In this document: piece after piece, positions 20,627 through 29,479 of the stretch | Layout of the letters: each line of letters starts with the position of its first letter | Numbering within the stretch: position 1 is the first letter of the stretch | Origin: Brevibacillus ruminantium | Lineage (GTDB): Bacteria > Bacillota > Bacilli > Brevibacillales > Brevibacillaceae | Assembly: GCF_023746555.1 (NCBI RefSeq) | Contig: NZ_CP098755.1 | Span: 3,422,501 to 3,486,500, forward strand | Length of the DNA: 64,000 nucleotides | Direction of reading: 5' to 3' | Notes under the pieces: model-generated | Database searches by the model: none | What the model was told of the DNA's origin: nothing | What the model saw: only the letters and a program-made list of their open reading frames with translations | Made by a program: the position numbers and the translations under genes

Positions 20627-21601
20627 TTATCGGATGCTTGGATCCTCTTCATTCTTGGCATAGGCTTCAATAATTTTCTGTACCAGGCTGTGACGCACAA
20701 CATCGGCATCCTGAAAACGGATGAACGCCACCTCCGGAATCGGCCCCAGAATGCGCTCAGCTTCGCGCAAACCTGACTTTTTCCCCTTCGGCAGGTCAAT
20801 CTGCGTCACGTCCCCGGTGATCACCATTTTGGAACCGAAGCCCAGCCTCGTTAGAAACATTTTCATTTGCTCAGGCGTAGTGTTCTGCGCCTCGTCAAGA
20901 ATGACAAAGCTGTCCTCCAGGGTCCTCCCCCGCATATATGCCAACGGAGCTACTTCGATCAGTCCCCGCTCCATCATTTTGGCCACTTGTTCAACGCCAA
21001 GCATATCGTATAAGGCATCATACAGTGGCCGCAAGTAAGGATCTACCTTCTCCTGCAAATCACCTGGCAGAAAACCGAGACTCTCTCCGGCTTCTACAGC
21101 TGGTCGGGTCAGGACGATTTTTTTGACTCGTCCATTTTTCAGAGCCGTGACTGCCATGACGACAGCCAGATAGGTTTTCCCTGTCCCTGCCGGACCAATC
21201 CCAAAAACGATATCATGCCGTTTGATCTCAGCCAGATAGTGACGCTGTCCCAGTGTTTTCGCCCGGATCAGCTTTCCTTTCTGCGTACGTGCCACTTCCT
21301 CCTCGTATACATGAAGCAACTGTTCCACTTCACCCTGCTCCAAAAATTGAAGCGCATAGGAGACATCTCGCTCGGAGAGGGGAATGCCTCTGCGAATCAA
21401 TTGAAGCAATACGGCAAACAAGCGAGACAGCTTATCCACCTCAGGCTTATCGCCGGCGATGAGAACCTCACCGCTGCGTGAAATGACTTTTGCATTGGTT
21501 TTTTCCTCGATAATCTTCAAGTAGGCATCATGTGGCCCAAACAACAAAAGTGCTTCAGACGCATCTGTAAACGGGATTTTTACCTCTTCTTTTACGTGCA
21601 A
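20627..21601 (-). CDS. phoH: PhoH family ATPase
   Basis: A 324-aa PhoH-like protein (YqfE/PhoH) with Walker A GPAGTGKTYLAVVMAV, Walker B SFVILDEAQNTTPEQMKMFL, and the downstream GFGSKMVITGDVTQIDLP. An N-terminal KH-like segment (about residues 10-60) precedes the ATPase. The start is TTG behind AAGGAG. It is grouped with ybeY and era, which suggests a role in RNA metabolism. Confidence 0.95.
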   Translation of the reverse strand: MHVKEEVKIPFTDASEALLLFGPHDAYLKIIEEKTNAKVISRSGEVLIAGDKPEVDKLSRLFAVLLQLIRRGIPLSERDVSYALQFLEQGEVEQLLHVYEEEVARTQKGKLIRAKTLGQRHYLAEIKRHDIVFGIGPAGTGKTYLAVVMAVTALKNGRVKKIVLTRPAVEAGESLGFLPGDLQEKVDPYLRPLYDALYDMLGVEQVAKMMERGLIEVAPLAYMRGRTLEDSFVILDEAQNTTPEQMKMFLTRLGFGSKMVITGDVTQIDLPKGKKSGLREAERILGPIPEVAFIRFQDADVVRHSLVQKIIEAYAKNEEDPSIR

Positions 21602-21639
21602 CAGGCTTCCATCTCCTTGCAGCGGTAATCAGCATTATG

Positions 21640-22848
21640 TTAGGGAGCTGGAGCAGGCGGCTGCGGCAAGGCCACAATCGGCTGTTCCTCTGTAATGTCT
21701 TCGATGACAGAAAAATGAATGCTCAAGTAAACTTTACCATTCTCTGTCTTGCGGTGCAAAACTTTTTCATCACGAATGACAGTGTCAGGACCCGCTTTTC
21801 GCAAAATGTCCTCACGTGCTGCCTGTTTTGCCAAAGCGACCGCTTCTTCTTCATTCAGTTGGCGGGTGATCAACTCCACTTGAGCATGTGTGATGCTCTT
21901 CCAACCGACAGGTATGGAGTAACCGGCAATCGACGGAGAGAACCTGTCTTCTGTAGACTCTGCGCTCGCAAAAGGCTCCAGCCTCCAGGGCCAGACCTGC
22001 AGCGCATACGGACCGATCAAAAGGTACTGCTGCGTTTGTTTTTCACCCGTTAACTGGTGCTGGGTACGTTGCAGCGGAACCGTCACATCGCTGACATACC
22101 AAACTTCCCCTTTAACGGTTCCTTGCGCGGATACTACCTTTTGCCGTTCATCATTTCCGATCACACCGGAGATTAACAGTTGCCCTTTATTGACGACCTG
22201 ATTGACGGAAACCATCTTTTTGCCAACCTCGGGCAGAATGGTAGAAACAACCGCCCGCTTTTTTGCCACCAGATGACGTGGACTGAGCGGGACTGGCTTC
22301 TCCGGCTCTTCTTTTTCCACCACCTGGATGACCGCCTTTGTTCCCTGGATCTTTACACTGATCCAGGATGCTTGCGGAACGAGCTTCAGGATTTCTCTCT
22401 GGAGCTCTTGCGGTTCTCTTAGTTTGACCTTCCATACCCCTTCTTTAATCCCCACTTGTTCTGCTGCATGAATCACCGCTCGCGGATGCAGCCGCTTTGT
22501 CCCCTGCACCTCCACTTCCCAAACAAACGAAGAGAGCATGTACAATCCGAAGCAAAACAAAGCAACTCCCGTGAAGAAACCCGCCCTCTTTCGCATCGAA
22601 ACTAGCAGAAAGGGAAAGCCTTCCCGCTTCTGGATATGAGCACGACAGCCCGTCTCTTTTAAAAGCGGACGAAGATGAAAAAAGTCATGAACGAGGATTT
22701 CACAGCTGCTCATCTCGCTTCCTACCTTGCGTATGTTCCAAATTCGTATTCCCTGGCGAATGGCCAGATTGAGAAATCTCTCAAAGCGTTTGCCACGGAC
22801 CGTGATCGTGATATGTCCACTCAACCATTCCCGCAGTCCATTGCGCAT
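21640..22848 (-). CDS. yqfD: Sporulation protein YqfD
   Basis: A 402-aa membrane protein of the YqfD family, expressed in the mother cell during sporulation in B. subtilis. The N-terminal cytosolic part (GHITITVRGKRFERFLNLAI) is followed by one transmembrane helix near residue 95 (GVALFCFGLYMLSSFVWEV) and a large extracytoplasmic domain with a POTRA-like start. The C-terminus is Pro-rich. A plausible SD is weak (GGTGACG). It lies 82 nt downstream of yqfC and upstream of phoH. Confidence 0.93.
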   Translation of the reverse strand: MRNGLREWLSGHITITVRGKRFERFLNLAIRQGIRIWNIRKVGSEMSSCEILVHDFFHLRPLLKETGCRAHIQKREGFPFLLVSMRKRAGFFTGVALFCFGLYMLSSFVWEVEVQGTKRLHPRAVIHAAEQVGIKEGVWKVKLREPQELQREILKLVPQASWISVKIQGTKAVIQVVEKEEPEKPVPLSPRHLVAKKRAVVSTILPEVGKKMVSVNQVVNKGQLLISGVIGNDERQKVVSAQGTVKGEVWYVSDVTVPLQRTQHQLTGEKQTQQYLLIGPYALQVWPWRLEPFASAESTEDRFSPSIAGYSIPVGWKSITHAQVELITRQLNEEEAVALAKQAAREDILRKAGPDTVIRDEKVLHRKTENGKVYLSIHFSVIEDITEEQPIVALPQPPAPAP

Positions 22849-22930
22849 GTTTCGTCACCACTTTCCAGACGTATTCTCCCTGCGCAGGAGTTGGCAGACC
22901 ACCATCAAGTGGCCCCCACCCTGCTCTCCC

Positions 22931-23215
22931 TTACGACTTTTCTAGAAACTTGACGCCGCCTATCCGGCCTTCCAGCAAAACTTCTTCGGGAAGAATGGCC
23001 CGGATCACGAGTTGTTCTCCCGTCACAATCAACTGACCGTTGGTTAACAACAAACGGAGCTCTTTCTCAGTAAAATGGAGAACTCCGCGATGGTTTTCAA
23101 TATACATCTGCAGGTGACCAATCATCGTGATGCGCGGGACTTCGAGAACCACATCCTGCGGTAAATCCAGCACGCCTACTGCCAGATTTCGCAAACGGCG
23201 GCTCCAACGCCTCAT
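22931..23215 (-). CDS. yqfC: Sporulation protein YqfC
   Basis: A 94-aa YabP/YqfC family protein. Typical features are LDLPQDVVLEVPRITMIG near the start, the strand MYIENHRGVLHF, and LVIRAILPEEVLLEGRI near the end. Partner of YqfD in the sporulation programme; a mother-cell SigE promoter is expected but I did not identify one. The gene follows the terminator of the 62-aa HTH gene, so it starts a transcription unit. Confidence 0.92.
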   Translation of the reverse strand: MRRWSRRLRNLAVGVLDLPQDVVLEVPRITMIGHLQMYIENHRGVLHFTEKELRLLLTNGQLIVTGEQLVIRAILPEEVLLEGRIGGVKFLEKS

Positions 23216-23365
23216 GAGTAAGCCCCCCTCTCTCCTGGCGCATCAATGGAATTGCAAATTGAACCCGAAAGCGTAATGCCCGGAAATCTTCTCTTATAAC
23301 GGTATGCGCGATGGGTAGGAGAACATGCAGAAAACTTCTCCCCCTCCTGGCCCGCTCTCTCACAA

Positions 23366-23402
23366 CAAAAAAGCCCGTCGTTCCCTTGTCGGAACAACAG
23401 GC
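23366..23402 (-). terminator. Rho-independent terminator after the 62-aa HTH gene
   Basis: A 12-bp stem (GCCTGTTGTTCC / GGAACGACGGGC, two G-T pairs) with a 6-nt loop is followed by TTTTTTG on the minus strand. Confidence 0.85.
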
Positions 23403-23416
23403 TTGTCTATTTTTGT

Positions 23417-23605
23417 TTAGTGAAAATGCTCAGCTTTATTCAAGGAACGGGAGGTATGCTTCCACTTTTTTAGTACCCGCCTTACCTTTTCCACGGAGCA
23501 ACCGCAGGCGATGGCCGTTTCATAGATTGATTTTTTTTCAAAGATGACTAGCCGGATGACTTTTTGACGAAAGCGGCCCATTTTTTCTAAAGTCTGTGGG
23601 TTCAT
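23417..23605 (-). CDS. Small helix-turn-helix protein of unknown function
   Basis: A 62-aa basic protein. Residues about 26-48 (SIYETAIACGCSVEKVRRVL) look like a helix-turn-helix of the sigma-70 region 4 / IS-helper type, preceded by an Arg/Lys-rich helix. AGGATGAA lies just before the ATG. It has its own strong downstream terminator, so it looks like an expressed monocistronic gene. I do not recognise the family. Its place between floA and yqfC suggests a conserved small regulator, but this is inference. Confidence 0.6.
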   Translation of the reverse strand: MNPQTLEKMGRFRQKVIRLVIFEKKSIYETAIACGCSVEKVRRVLKKWKHTSRSLNKAEHFH

Positions 23606-23772
23606 TTCATCCTACCCCTTACCTAATAATTGTCATTCTTTTCCTTTCTATAAGAATAGGAGATGGCCGCTTTCGACACAAGTGGATCTATTCGTTTTCT
23701 TTCGACATCGGGACCGAAAAGAAGTTTGATGTCAGAATATTAGAAAAACTTGGCTTATCTTTCCGAAAGTAC

Positions 23773-23819
23773 AAAAAAGAGCCGCCTGTCCTGAATGGAA
23801 TCATCCTTGGCAGACGGCT
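23773..23819 (-). terminator. Rho-independent terminator after the floA operon
   Basis: The minus strand shows AGCCGTCTG pairing with CAGGCGGCT (one G-T), then TCTTTTTTG. The loop is long at 22 nt. It follows the 165-aa gene that ends the nfeD-floA transcript. Confidence 0.7.
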
Positions 23820-23830
23820 GCTCCTGTGTA

Positions 23831-24328
23831 TTAGAATCCTCGACGAGATGGCAGGGGTGACGTTCGTGCTCGGGGCGCTCCGTAGATGATCGCCCACTTC
23901 ATGCCTTCCCTTGCATCGAGATGGTTTTGGTGCTGTTTTTCCGCATTGGGAGTTTTTGTAGCTGCTGCAGCCACAGACGGCTTTTCTACCTCGACAGACG
24001 GCTCTTCCTCATAGGTTGGCAACGGCTGCGCGTCGGCAGCTACCTCTTGCCAATCCTCCGCGTAGATATCTTTTTCCGGAGACATGACCTTCCGATTTTC
24101 CAGCGGAGTTACCGTGCGCCGCTCTTCCTGCTCTTGCTCCCAAGGCCAGCCGCCGGACTCCACCGGGGTGAGCACTGGGCGTCGAGCAGGTCTTCCGCGC
24201 TGCGGTTTTTTGGTTTGTTTGCCGAAAAGTATATAGCCCAAATACCCTAAAATCAAAAACCAGAACTTACCGATTAGCGGCAAAGCCCAACCCAGCAGAT
24301 CAAATAGCAGATCCAACAGATCATCCAT
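23831..24328 (-). CDS. Membrane-anchored protein in the YqfB position of the floA operon
   Basis: A 165-aa protein with one N-terminal hydrophobic stretch (about residues 9-35, GWALPLIGKFWFLILGYLGY). A basic patch (KKPQRGRPARRP), a disordered acidic/Ala-rich middle and a C-terminal motif GMKWAIIYGAPRAR follow. It is third after nfeD and floA, 11 nt below floA, where B. subtilis has the small SigW-dependent yqfB. No catalytic motif is visible. A role with the flotillin is inferred from position only. Confidence 0.75.
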   Translation of the reverse strand: MDDLLDLLFDLLGWALPLIGKFWFLILGYLGYILFGKQTKKPQRGRPARRPVLTPVESGGWPWEQEQEERRTVTPLENRKVMSPEKDIYAEDWQEVAADAQPLPTYEEEPSVEVEKPSVAAAATKTPNAEKQHQNHLDAREGMKWAIIYGAPRARTSPLPSRRGF

Positions 24329-24339
24329 GATCCCAGCCC

Positions 24340-25341
24340 CTACTTCTTGTCATCTGTGTGAGGCTTGTGTTTGTCTTCGGTATGACCAAACGCTTGGCGC
24401 ATTTGCGTATCTGCTGTGATATTCTGCAGGTTGTAGTAATCCATAACGCCTAACTTGCCGCTTTTTAAAGCCTCGGACAGCGCCAGTGGAACTTGCGCCT
24501 CCGCTTCTACTACTTTTGCTTTCATTTCTTCGACACGGGCTTTCATTTCCTGTTCGGTTGCAACCGCCATTGCGCGGCGTTCTTCTGCCTTGGCCTGCGC
24601 AATCCGTTTGTCCGCTTCTGCCTGGTCTGTTTGAAGCTGTGCCCCGATGTTTTTCCCGATATCAACATCCGCGATGTCAATGGACAAGATTTCAAAAGCC
24701 GTTCCAGCGTCAAGACCTTTGTTCAAAACGGTTTGAGAGATGCGATCCGGATTTTCCAGCACGTCTTTATGCGCTTCGGAAGAACCGATCGTGGTGACAA
24801 TCCCTTCTCCTACACGGGCGATGATCGTCTCTTCACCGGCACCCCCGACCAGTCGGTCAATATTGGCGCGAACCGTTACTTTTGCTTTTGCTTTCACTTC
24901 AATCCCGTTTTTCGCCATGGCTGCTACGGTCGGTGTTTCGATCACTTTCGGGTTGACACTCATCTGAACAGCTTCCAATACGTCACGACCGGCCAGGTCA
25001 ATCGCTGCGGCACGCTCAAACCCGAGCGGAATATCCGCCCGCTGCGCTGCTACCAGCGCATCCACGACACGGTCTACGTTACCACCGGCGAGATAATGGC
25101 TTTCCAACTGGTTGGTATCCAGCTCAAGTCCGGCTTTCCGCGCCTTGATCAACGGGTTGACGATTCGGGAAGGCACGACACGACGCAAGCGCATGGCCAC
25201 CAGTGTAATGATGCCGATCCGCACACCGGATGCTAATGCCGAAACCCAGAGCATTACTGGTACAAAAGAGAAAAAGATGGACAGTACGACGATGGCTACT
25301 GCCACCATAAAAATAACAGGAATCAATCCGCTTTCTAGCAT
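24340..25341 (-). CDS. floA: Flotillin-like protein FloA
   Basis: A 333-aa FloA (YqfA) scaffold of functional membrane microdomains. An N-terminal membrane hairpin ([20 protein letters not shown]) is followed by the SPFH-like domain with [21 protein letters not shown] Glu/Ala-rich coiled coil comes next ([19 protein letters not shown]), then a C-terminal [20 protein letters not shown]. The ATG lies 10 nt behind AAAGGAG; TTG two codons earlier is too close. It directly follows nfeD in a SigW-type operon. Confidence 0.96.
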   Translation of the reverse strand: MLESGLIPVIFMVAVAIVVLSIFFSFVPVMLWVSALASGVRIGIITLVAMRLRRVVPSRIVNPLIKARKAGLELDTNQLESHYLAGGNVDRVVDALVAAQRADIPLGFERAAAIDLAGRDVLEAVQMSVNPKVIETPTVAAMAKNGIEVKAKAKVTVRANIDRLVGGAGEETIIARVGEGIVTTIGSSEAHKDVLENPDRISQTVLNKGLDAGTAFEILSIDIADVDIGKNIGAQLQTDQAEADKRIAQAKAEERRAMAVATEQEMKARVEEMKAKVVEAEAQVPLALSEALKSGKLGVMDYYNLQNITADTQMRQAFGHTEDKHKPHTDDKK

Positions 25342-25348
25342 ATACAAT

Positions 25349-26692
25349 CTACTCCTTTGCCTCGTTTTCCTGTACGACTACTCTTGTTCCTTCTACCTGA
25401 ACGACCATAACTGATGTCCCCGCGGTGATAAAACCGCCGACGCTTACTGCATCAATTCGACTTCCGTCAATCCTGACGACACCAGCCGGACGCAGCGGAG
25501 TCAACGCAATTCCTACTTGGCCCAGCAAATCGCGCTGGTCCTTCGGTGCCACATAACCAGCTTCGTTGCGTTGGACCTCGCCCAGGATAAACTTGTTAAA
25601 CAAGGTCTTGAACCCGTATTTCTTGATGAGAAGGAAGGTGACAATAGCGGTGACCAGCACAGCGATTCCCAAGGATGCAAGCCCTTGCTTCGTATCGTAG
25701 GCAGCCATGATCAATCCGGTCACAATTCCGATAAAACCGATTGCACCCACGATGCCACCGGGCAAGAAGATTTCCAGAATCATTAAAAGGATGCCGAGAA
25801 CAAACAGACCGATGTGAAGCCAGTTGGCAAAACCAGCCACATAATGCCCAAAAAAGTACAGTCCAAACGCACACAGGGAAATCGTCCCCGCTACACCAAA
25901 ACCGGGAGCAAACAATTCAATTACAATTCCCAAAAGACCGATAATCAAGAGAAGACTCATCACTACCGGACTGGTGACAACGCGAGCAACGCGTTCCCCG
26001 ATAGTGGGTTCAATCGTCTGCATGCTGTCGGGCTGCACACCCAGGTAGGTAAACAATTCAGTTTTGTTCGCAACCACCTGATCAGCATACCCGAGCTCTT
26101 TGGCCCGATCGGCTCCCAGGGAAAGAACAGATCCTTTTTCCTTCAATCCCGGATACTCGGTATCAATTTCGACCATCGCCCGGGCAACCATTTCATCGCG
26201 ATTGTTCAGGCTGGCCGCTTCCGCCATTTTCGTAGACCATCCTGAAATGATTTTTACATCTGCCGCATTTCCCGCCATATCAATTGGCGTCGCTGCTCCG
26301 ATGCTGCTTCCGGGCGTCATGACGATCTCATTGGCATTTAGCGCAATATACGTGCCCGCTGAAAATGCCTGGTTGTCAATATAAGCCACAACATGGATCG
26401 GTGATTGCCTGATCAATTGCCCGATCGCATCTGCAGCGCCTACTTCGCCGCCTGGCGTGTTAATGTGAAGAATAATCAGGTCTGCCCCTTCGCTTTCAGC
26501 CTGGGTAAATGCCCGTTTGAGAAAGCTTCCCAGCCCTTGCTCGATCTGCTGATCAACCGGAACCCAGACCACTTTTTGGTAGCCTTTCGCATTCGCGAAG
26601 CTCCCCATCGACAGACCGAGAAAAGCGATGGCCAGACAGATCACGGAGAGCCACAGGCGCACGTGGCTTAGTGCCTGCTTTCTTGGACGCAT
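25349..26692 (-). CDS. NfeD family serine protease (ClpP-class, YqeZ type)
   Basis: A 447-aa membrane protein of the long NfeD group. It has a signal/anchor at residues 13-35 and a ClpP-like protease domain with the nucleophile in [20 protein letters not shown] and the motif [15 protein letters not shown]. Four or five membrane helices (residues about 230-350) and a C-terminal OB-fold domain ([20 protein letters not shown]) follow. Usual partner of flotillins, confirmed here by the adjacent floA. The ATG follows GAAAGGAGG, and a SigW promoter lies upstream. Confidence 0.94.
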   Translation of the reverse strand: MRPRKQALSHVRLWLSVICLAIAFLGLSMGSFANAKGYQKVVWVPVDQQIEQGLGSFLKRAFTQAESEGADLIILHINTPGGEVGAADAIGQLIRQSPIHVVAYIDNQAFSAGTYIALNANEIVMTPGSSIGAATPIDMAGNAADVKIISGWSTKMAEAASLNNRDEMVARAMVEIDTEYPGLKEKGSVLSLGADRAKELGYADQVVANKTELFTYLGVQPDSMQTIEPTIGERVARVVTSPVVMSLLLIIGLLGIVIELFAPGFGVAGTISLCAFGLYFFGHYVAGFANWLHIGLFVLGILLMILEIFLPGGIVGAIGFIGIVTGLIMAAYDTKQGLASLGIAVLVTAIVTFLLIKKYGFKTLFNKFILGEVQRNEAGYVAPKDQRDLLGQVGIALTPLRPAGVVRIDGSRIDAVSVGGFITAGTSVMVVQVEGTRVVVQENEAKE

Positions 26693-26736
26693 TTTGTATA
26701 CCTCCTTTCTAACAGCTCTGATGTCAGCTACTAAGG

Positions 26737-26764
26737 TATACGGAAAACCTCTGCAATCGTTTCA
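26737..26764 (-). promoter_or_regulatory. SigW-type promoter of the nfeD-floA operon
   Basis: The minus strand reads TGAAAC, 16 nt, CGTATA: a perfect match to the B. subtilis SigW consensus. It lies about 45 nt upstream of the nfeD start. The B. subtilis yqeZ-floA-yqfB operon is under SigW, so envelope-stress control appears conserved. Confidence 0.88.
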
Positions 26765-26828
26765 TTTTTTCTGTGGATTTAACAAAGATCGACATTTTAC
26801 GCATTAGGGACAACAGACTGTTTCTTAC

Positions 26829-26848
26829 ATTCATTTTATTAAATGAAT
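26829..26848. repeat. Perfect 8-bp palindrome in the nfeD-yqeY intergenic region
   Basis: ATTCATTT-TATT-AAATGAAT is a perfect inverted repeat in the 312-nt gap 26693-27004. The rest of that gap holds the SigW promoter and the yqeY terminator. It has no U-tract and could be an operator; nothing links it to a regulator. Confidence 0.4.
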
Positions 26849-26944
26849 CCCAAAGGTTCAATTCCGGGCTATATGCAGTTTTTACAAGTCTGCCATCGGC
26901 ATTTCATGATGCGCTTGGAAAGGCTTCCCGGTTACAGGCAAAAG

Positions 26945-26975
26945 AAAAACTCAGCCAATTCAGGACTGAGTTTTT
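26945..26975 (-). terminator. Terminator after yqeY
   Basis: The 10-bp stem AAAAACTCAG / CTGAGTTTTT with an 11-nt loop and A/T runs on both sides acts as a bidirectional rho-independent terminator. It closes the rpsU-yqeY operon before the nfeD promoter. Confidence 0.88.
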
Positions 26976-27004
26976 CTGTCGTATCTATATGAGGTTGTTC
27001 CTTT

Positions 27005-27451
27005 TTATGTTGGTAGTTCCTCAGATACAATCTTTTGCACGATCGTACCGTCAGCTTTCCCCTTTACTTTTGGCATGATAACGCCCATGACCTTGCCCAT
27101 TTCCTTTTTGGAAGAGGCACCGGTGGCAGCGATGGCTTCGCGGACGATATCACGAACTTCGTCTTCACTCAGTTGTTCGGGCAGATAGGCTGTAAGTACT
27201 TCAATTTCTTCGCGCGTTTTTTCAGCCAGGTCATCCCGACCGGCCTTTTCAAACTCGTGGAGGGATTCACGGCGCTGTTTTAACTCACGGGTCAAGATGG
27301 TCAGCTCTTCGTCTTCAGACAAACGTCCACCTTTGTTAATCTCTTCATTCTTGATAGCGGCTTTCACCATGCGAATAACAGAGAGTTTTAGCGCAGCTTT
27401 GTCCTTCATCGCTTGCTTTATATCTTGATCGAGTCGCTCCATTACACTCAT
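27005..27451 (-). CDS. yqeY: GatB/YqeY domain protein
   Basis: A 148-aa YqeY family protein, all-helical and related to the tail domain of GatB. Motifs: [39 protein letters not shown], and the C-terminal [25 protein letters not shown] precedes the ATG. It follows rpsU by 17 nt, the conserved rpsU-yqeY operon. A role in tRNA-dependent amidation has been proposed but is not established. Confidence 0.94.
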   Translation of the reverse strand: MSVMERLDQDIKQAMKDKAALKLSVIRMVKAAIKNEEINKGGRLSEDEELTILTRELKQRRESLHEFEKAGRDDLAEKTREEIEVLTAYLPEQLSEDEVRDIVREAIAATGASSKKEMGKVMGVIMPKVKGKADGTIVQKIVSEELPT

Positions 27452-27468
27452 GATGGGCCCTCCGTTAA

Positions 27469-27642
27469 TTAATACTTGCGCTTACGAGCTGCTTCGGATT
27501 TTTTCTTACGCTTGATGCTCGGCTTTTCAAAGTGACGACGTTTACGCAGTTCCGCCATCACACCGGACTTGGCGCTTTCACGCTTAAAGCGGCGAAGTGC
27601 GCTATCCAAAGACTCGTTTTTCTTGACTCGAATTTCTGCCAT
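27469..27642 (-). CDS. rpsU: 30S ribosomal protein bS21
   Basis: A 57-aa ribosomal protein: [19 protein letters not shown] at the N-terminus, a central [10 protein letters not shown], and a basic tail ([13 protein letters not shown]). It is too short for long-ORF finders but unmistakable. A strong SD (GGAGGGAGG) precedes the ATG. It is first in the operon with yqeY and has its own consensus promoter. Confidence 0.97.
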   Translation of the reverse strand: MAEIRVKKNESLDSALRRFKRESAKSGVMAELRKRRHFEKPSIKRKKKSEAARKRKY

Positions 27643-27991
27643 CTGTCTTCCCTCCCTCCGCTAAAAACCGTGGGACACCTGTTACCTACAGACTGTCACA
27701 CTTCATTATAGGACAGAAAACCAAGGCAGGTCAACCTTTCTTTCCCCGCACAACGGAAAATAATAAAATTTACCTGTAGACAAAGCAGACGCGTTCCTCT
27801 CTCACTCCTGGTCATAATGTCCTTTCAGAGTTTGTATATATTTTCTGATGATACGGCAGCCGTACAAAAAAAACTTGCGGTGTCACAACAGGAGTGATAG
27901 CATGGCTTCGTAGTTTTACAAGGCTTTTAGCAGGAAGTTCTCGAAGCGCCGTCTTACATAAAGGAAATCCATGATAAAGGAGATTGTGCAC
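27643..27991. other. rpsU-murF divergent intergenic region
   Basis: This 349-nt gap holds the rpsU promoter (27705-27734) and the untranslated leader of murF. A near-perfect palindrome TACGGC-A-GCCGTA (27852-27864) is followed by A8 on the plus strand; it could be an operator or leader hairpin. I found no convincing plus-strand promoter for murF and no small gene. Confidence 0.5.
27705..27734 (-). promoter_or_regulatory. Sigma-A promoter of rpsU-yqeY
   Basis: The -35 TTGACC (27729-27734) and -10 TATAAT (27705-27710) have an 18-nt spacer on the minus strand. The start site would be near 27698, giving a leader of about 55 nt. Confidence 0.82.
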
Positions 27992-29380
27992 ATGAATCCC
28001 ATCAAACTGGAACAGCTCGCCGTCATGGCTGAGGGCCTGCTCCTGGCAGGTGATCCGGAGCTTGCGCTGACCAGTGTCCATTTTGACACCAGACAGTTGG
28101 AGAAGGGTGCACTCTTTGTCGCCGTTCAGGGCGTCCGTGACGGACATGATTTTCTCCAGCAGGCTGTAGAAAATGGAGCTTGCGCAGCGATTGTTTCCAA
28201 TCAGGAGAAAATTCCTGACGTGCTTCCCACTGGATTTGGGCTAATTCTGGTTAACGATACATTGCGTGCTTATCAGAAACTAGCCGGGTATTACAGAAAG
28301 TCCTTCGCCATTCCGATGATCGCCATCACCGGAAGCATCGGAAAAACAACGACCAAAGATATCGTCTCCCATGTCTTGGCATGCAAGCTTCCGATCTACA
28401 AAACTTACAAGAACTTAAACAACCATCTTGGCGTCCCGTACTCGCTGTTGCAACTGGAAGACCGTCATCAGGCCGCAGTCTTGGAGCTGGGCATGAATCA
28501 TGCCGGCGAGATCGATCTTTTGGCGTCGCTGGTAAAACCGCAGATTAGTGTGATCACCTACATCGGAGAATCTCATCTCGAGCATTTTGGTTCGCGCGAA
28601 AAAATTGCTCTGGCCAAAGCGGAGCTTTTGCCGCATACCGACCCTGAGGGCTTCGTCCTGCTCAACGGGGACAACGAATACCTGAAAAAGATCACTCACC
28701 TTTATCCCGGACAGGTCCTCACCTATTCCGTGCGTGAGCCTGCTGATATCTGGGCAGAAAAAATAACGGCTGAGGAAAACGGGACGAGATTTGACATCTG
28801 TTTCCGCAATGGTGACCGATTCTCTGCTTTCCTCCCTCTGTTCGGCAATCACAACGTATTAAATGCCCTTCCTGCTGTGGTCATCGCCCGGCACTTTGGC
28901 TTGTCCGCAAGCGAAATCACGCATGCGCTGGCTACCGTACAGCTGTCAGCTATGCGATTTGAACGCCGTGATTCCAGCACAGGAGCTGTCTATATCAACG
29001 ATGCTTACAATGCAAGTCCAACTTCGATGGAAGCAGCGATCTCCACTTTTGCGGATGTTCTTCCGGAACGCTCCAAGGTGCTGGTATTGGCAGACATGTT
29101 TGAGCTTGGACCGGACAGCCTGGAGATGCACGCACAGGTGGGGCGATTTGCCAGCAAGCTGCGTGATCACTTCCAGCAGCTGATTGCGATTGGAGATCAT
29201 GCCCGTGCGCTGTATGACGCATATGAGGGTGAAAAATACTTCTTCTCCACCAAAGAAGAAGCAGTGGATACGCTTGCCGCGCTTTGTACCCCAGACCGCG
29301 CCTTTCTTTTCAAGGCTTCTCGGGGCATGGAGCTGTGGACGCTGATCGATGATATCGAGAAGCGAGCAGGTCATAGATAG
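27992..29380 (+). CDS. murF: UDP-N-acetylmuramoyl-tripeptide--D-alanyl-D-alanine ligase
   Basis: A 462-aa Mur ligase that adds D-Ala-D-Ala to UDP-MurNAc-tripeptide, the last cytoplasmic step of the peptidoglycan precursor. The ATP-binding loop AITGSIGKTTTKDIV, LELGMNHAGEIDLLA and LNGDNEYLKK of the central domain are present, with YNASPTSMEAAI and VLADMFELG in the C-terminal domain. The ATG lies 9 nt behind AAAGGAG; a start seven codons earlier would contain the SD. One of few plus-strand genes here, it faces ddl, which makes its dipeptide substrate. Confidence 0.96.
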   Translation: MNPIKLEQLAVMAEGLLLAGDPELALTSVHFDTRQLEKGALFVAVQGVRDGHDFLQQAVENGACAAIVSNQEKIPDVLPTGFGLILVNDTLRAYQKLAGYYRKSFAIPMIAITGSIGKTTTKDIVSHVLACKLPIYKTYKNLNNHLGVPYSLLQLEDRHQAAVLELGMNHAGEIDLLASLVKPQISVITYIGESHLEHFGSREKIALAKAELLPHTDPEGFVLLNGDNEYLKKITHLYPGQVLTYSVREPADIWAEKITAEENGTRFDICFRNGDRFSAFLPLFGNHNVLNALPAVVIARHFGLSASEITHALATVQLSAMRFERRDSSTGAVYINDAYNASPTSMEAAISTFADVLPERSKVLVLADMFELGPDSLEMHAQVGRFASKLRDHFQQLIAIGDHARALYDAYEGEKYFFSTKEEAVDTLAALCTPDRAFLFKASRGMELWTLIDDIEKRAGHR

Positions 29381-29390
29381 GAAAAGCAAA

Positions 29391-29452
29391 AAGACAGGCT
29401 GCCGGATGAATGATATGCTCTCCACATATCAGGACTCCGACAGCCTGTTCTT
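29391..29452. terminator. Shared bidirectional terminator between murF and ddl
   Basis: A 13-bp stem (ACAGGCTGCCGGA / TCCGACAGCCTGT, one G-T type mismatch depending on strand) encloses a long loop. On the minus strand it is followed by CTTTTTGCTTTT, on the plus strand by TCTTTATT. It serves both converging genes, better for ddl. Confidence 0.8.
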
Positions 29453-29479
29453 TATTCCGTTTTGATTTTATTTGCGGCG

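Noticed and set aside
27812-28147. A 111-codon minus-strand frame in the murF leader
   Set aside because: It is antisense to the start of murF, no SD, no domain.
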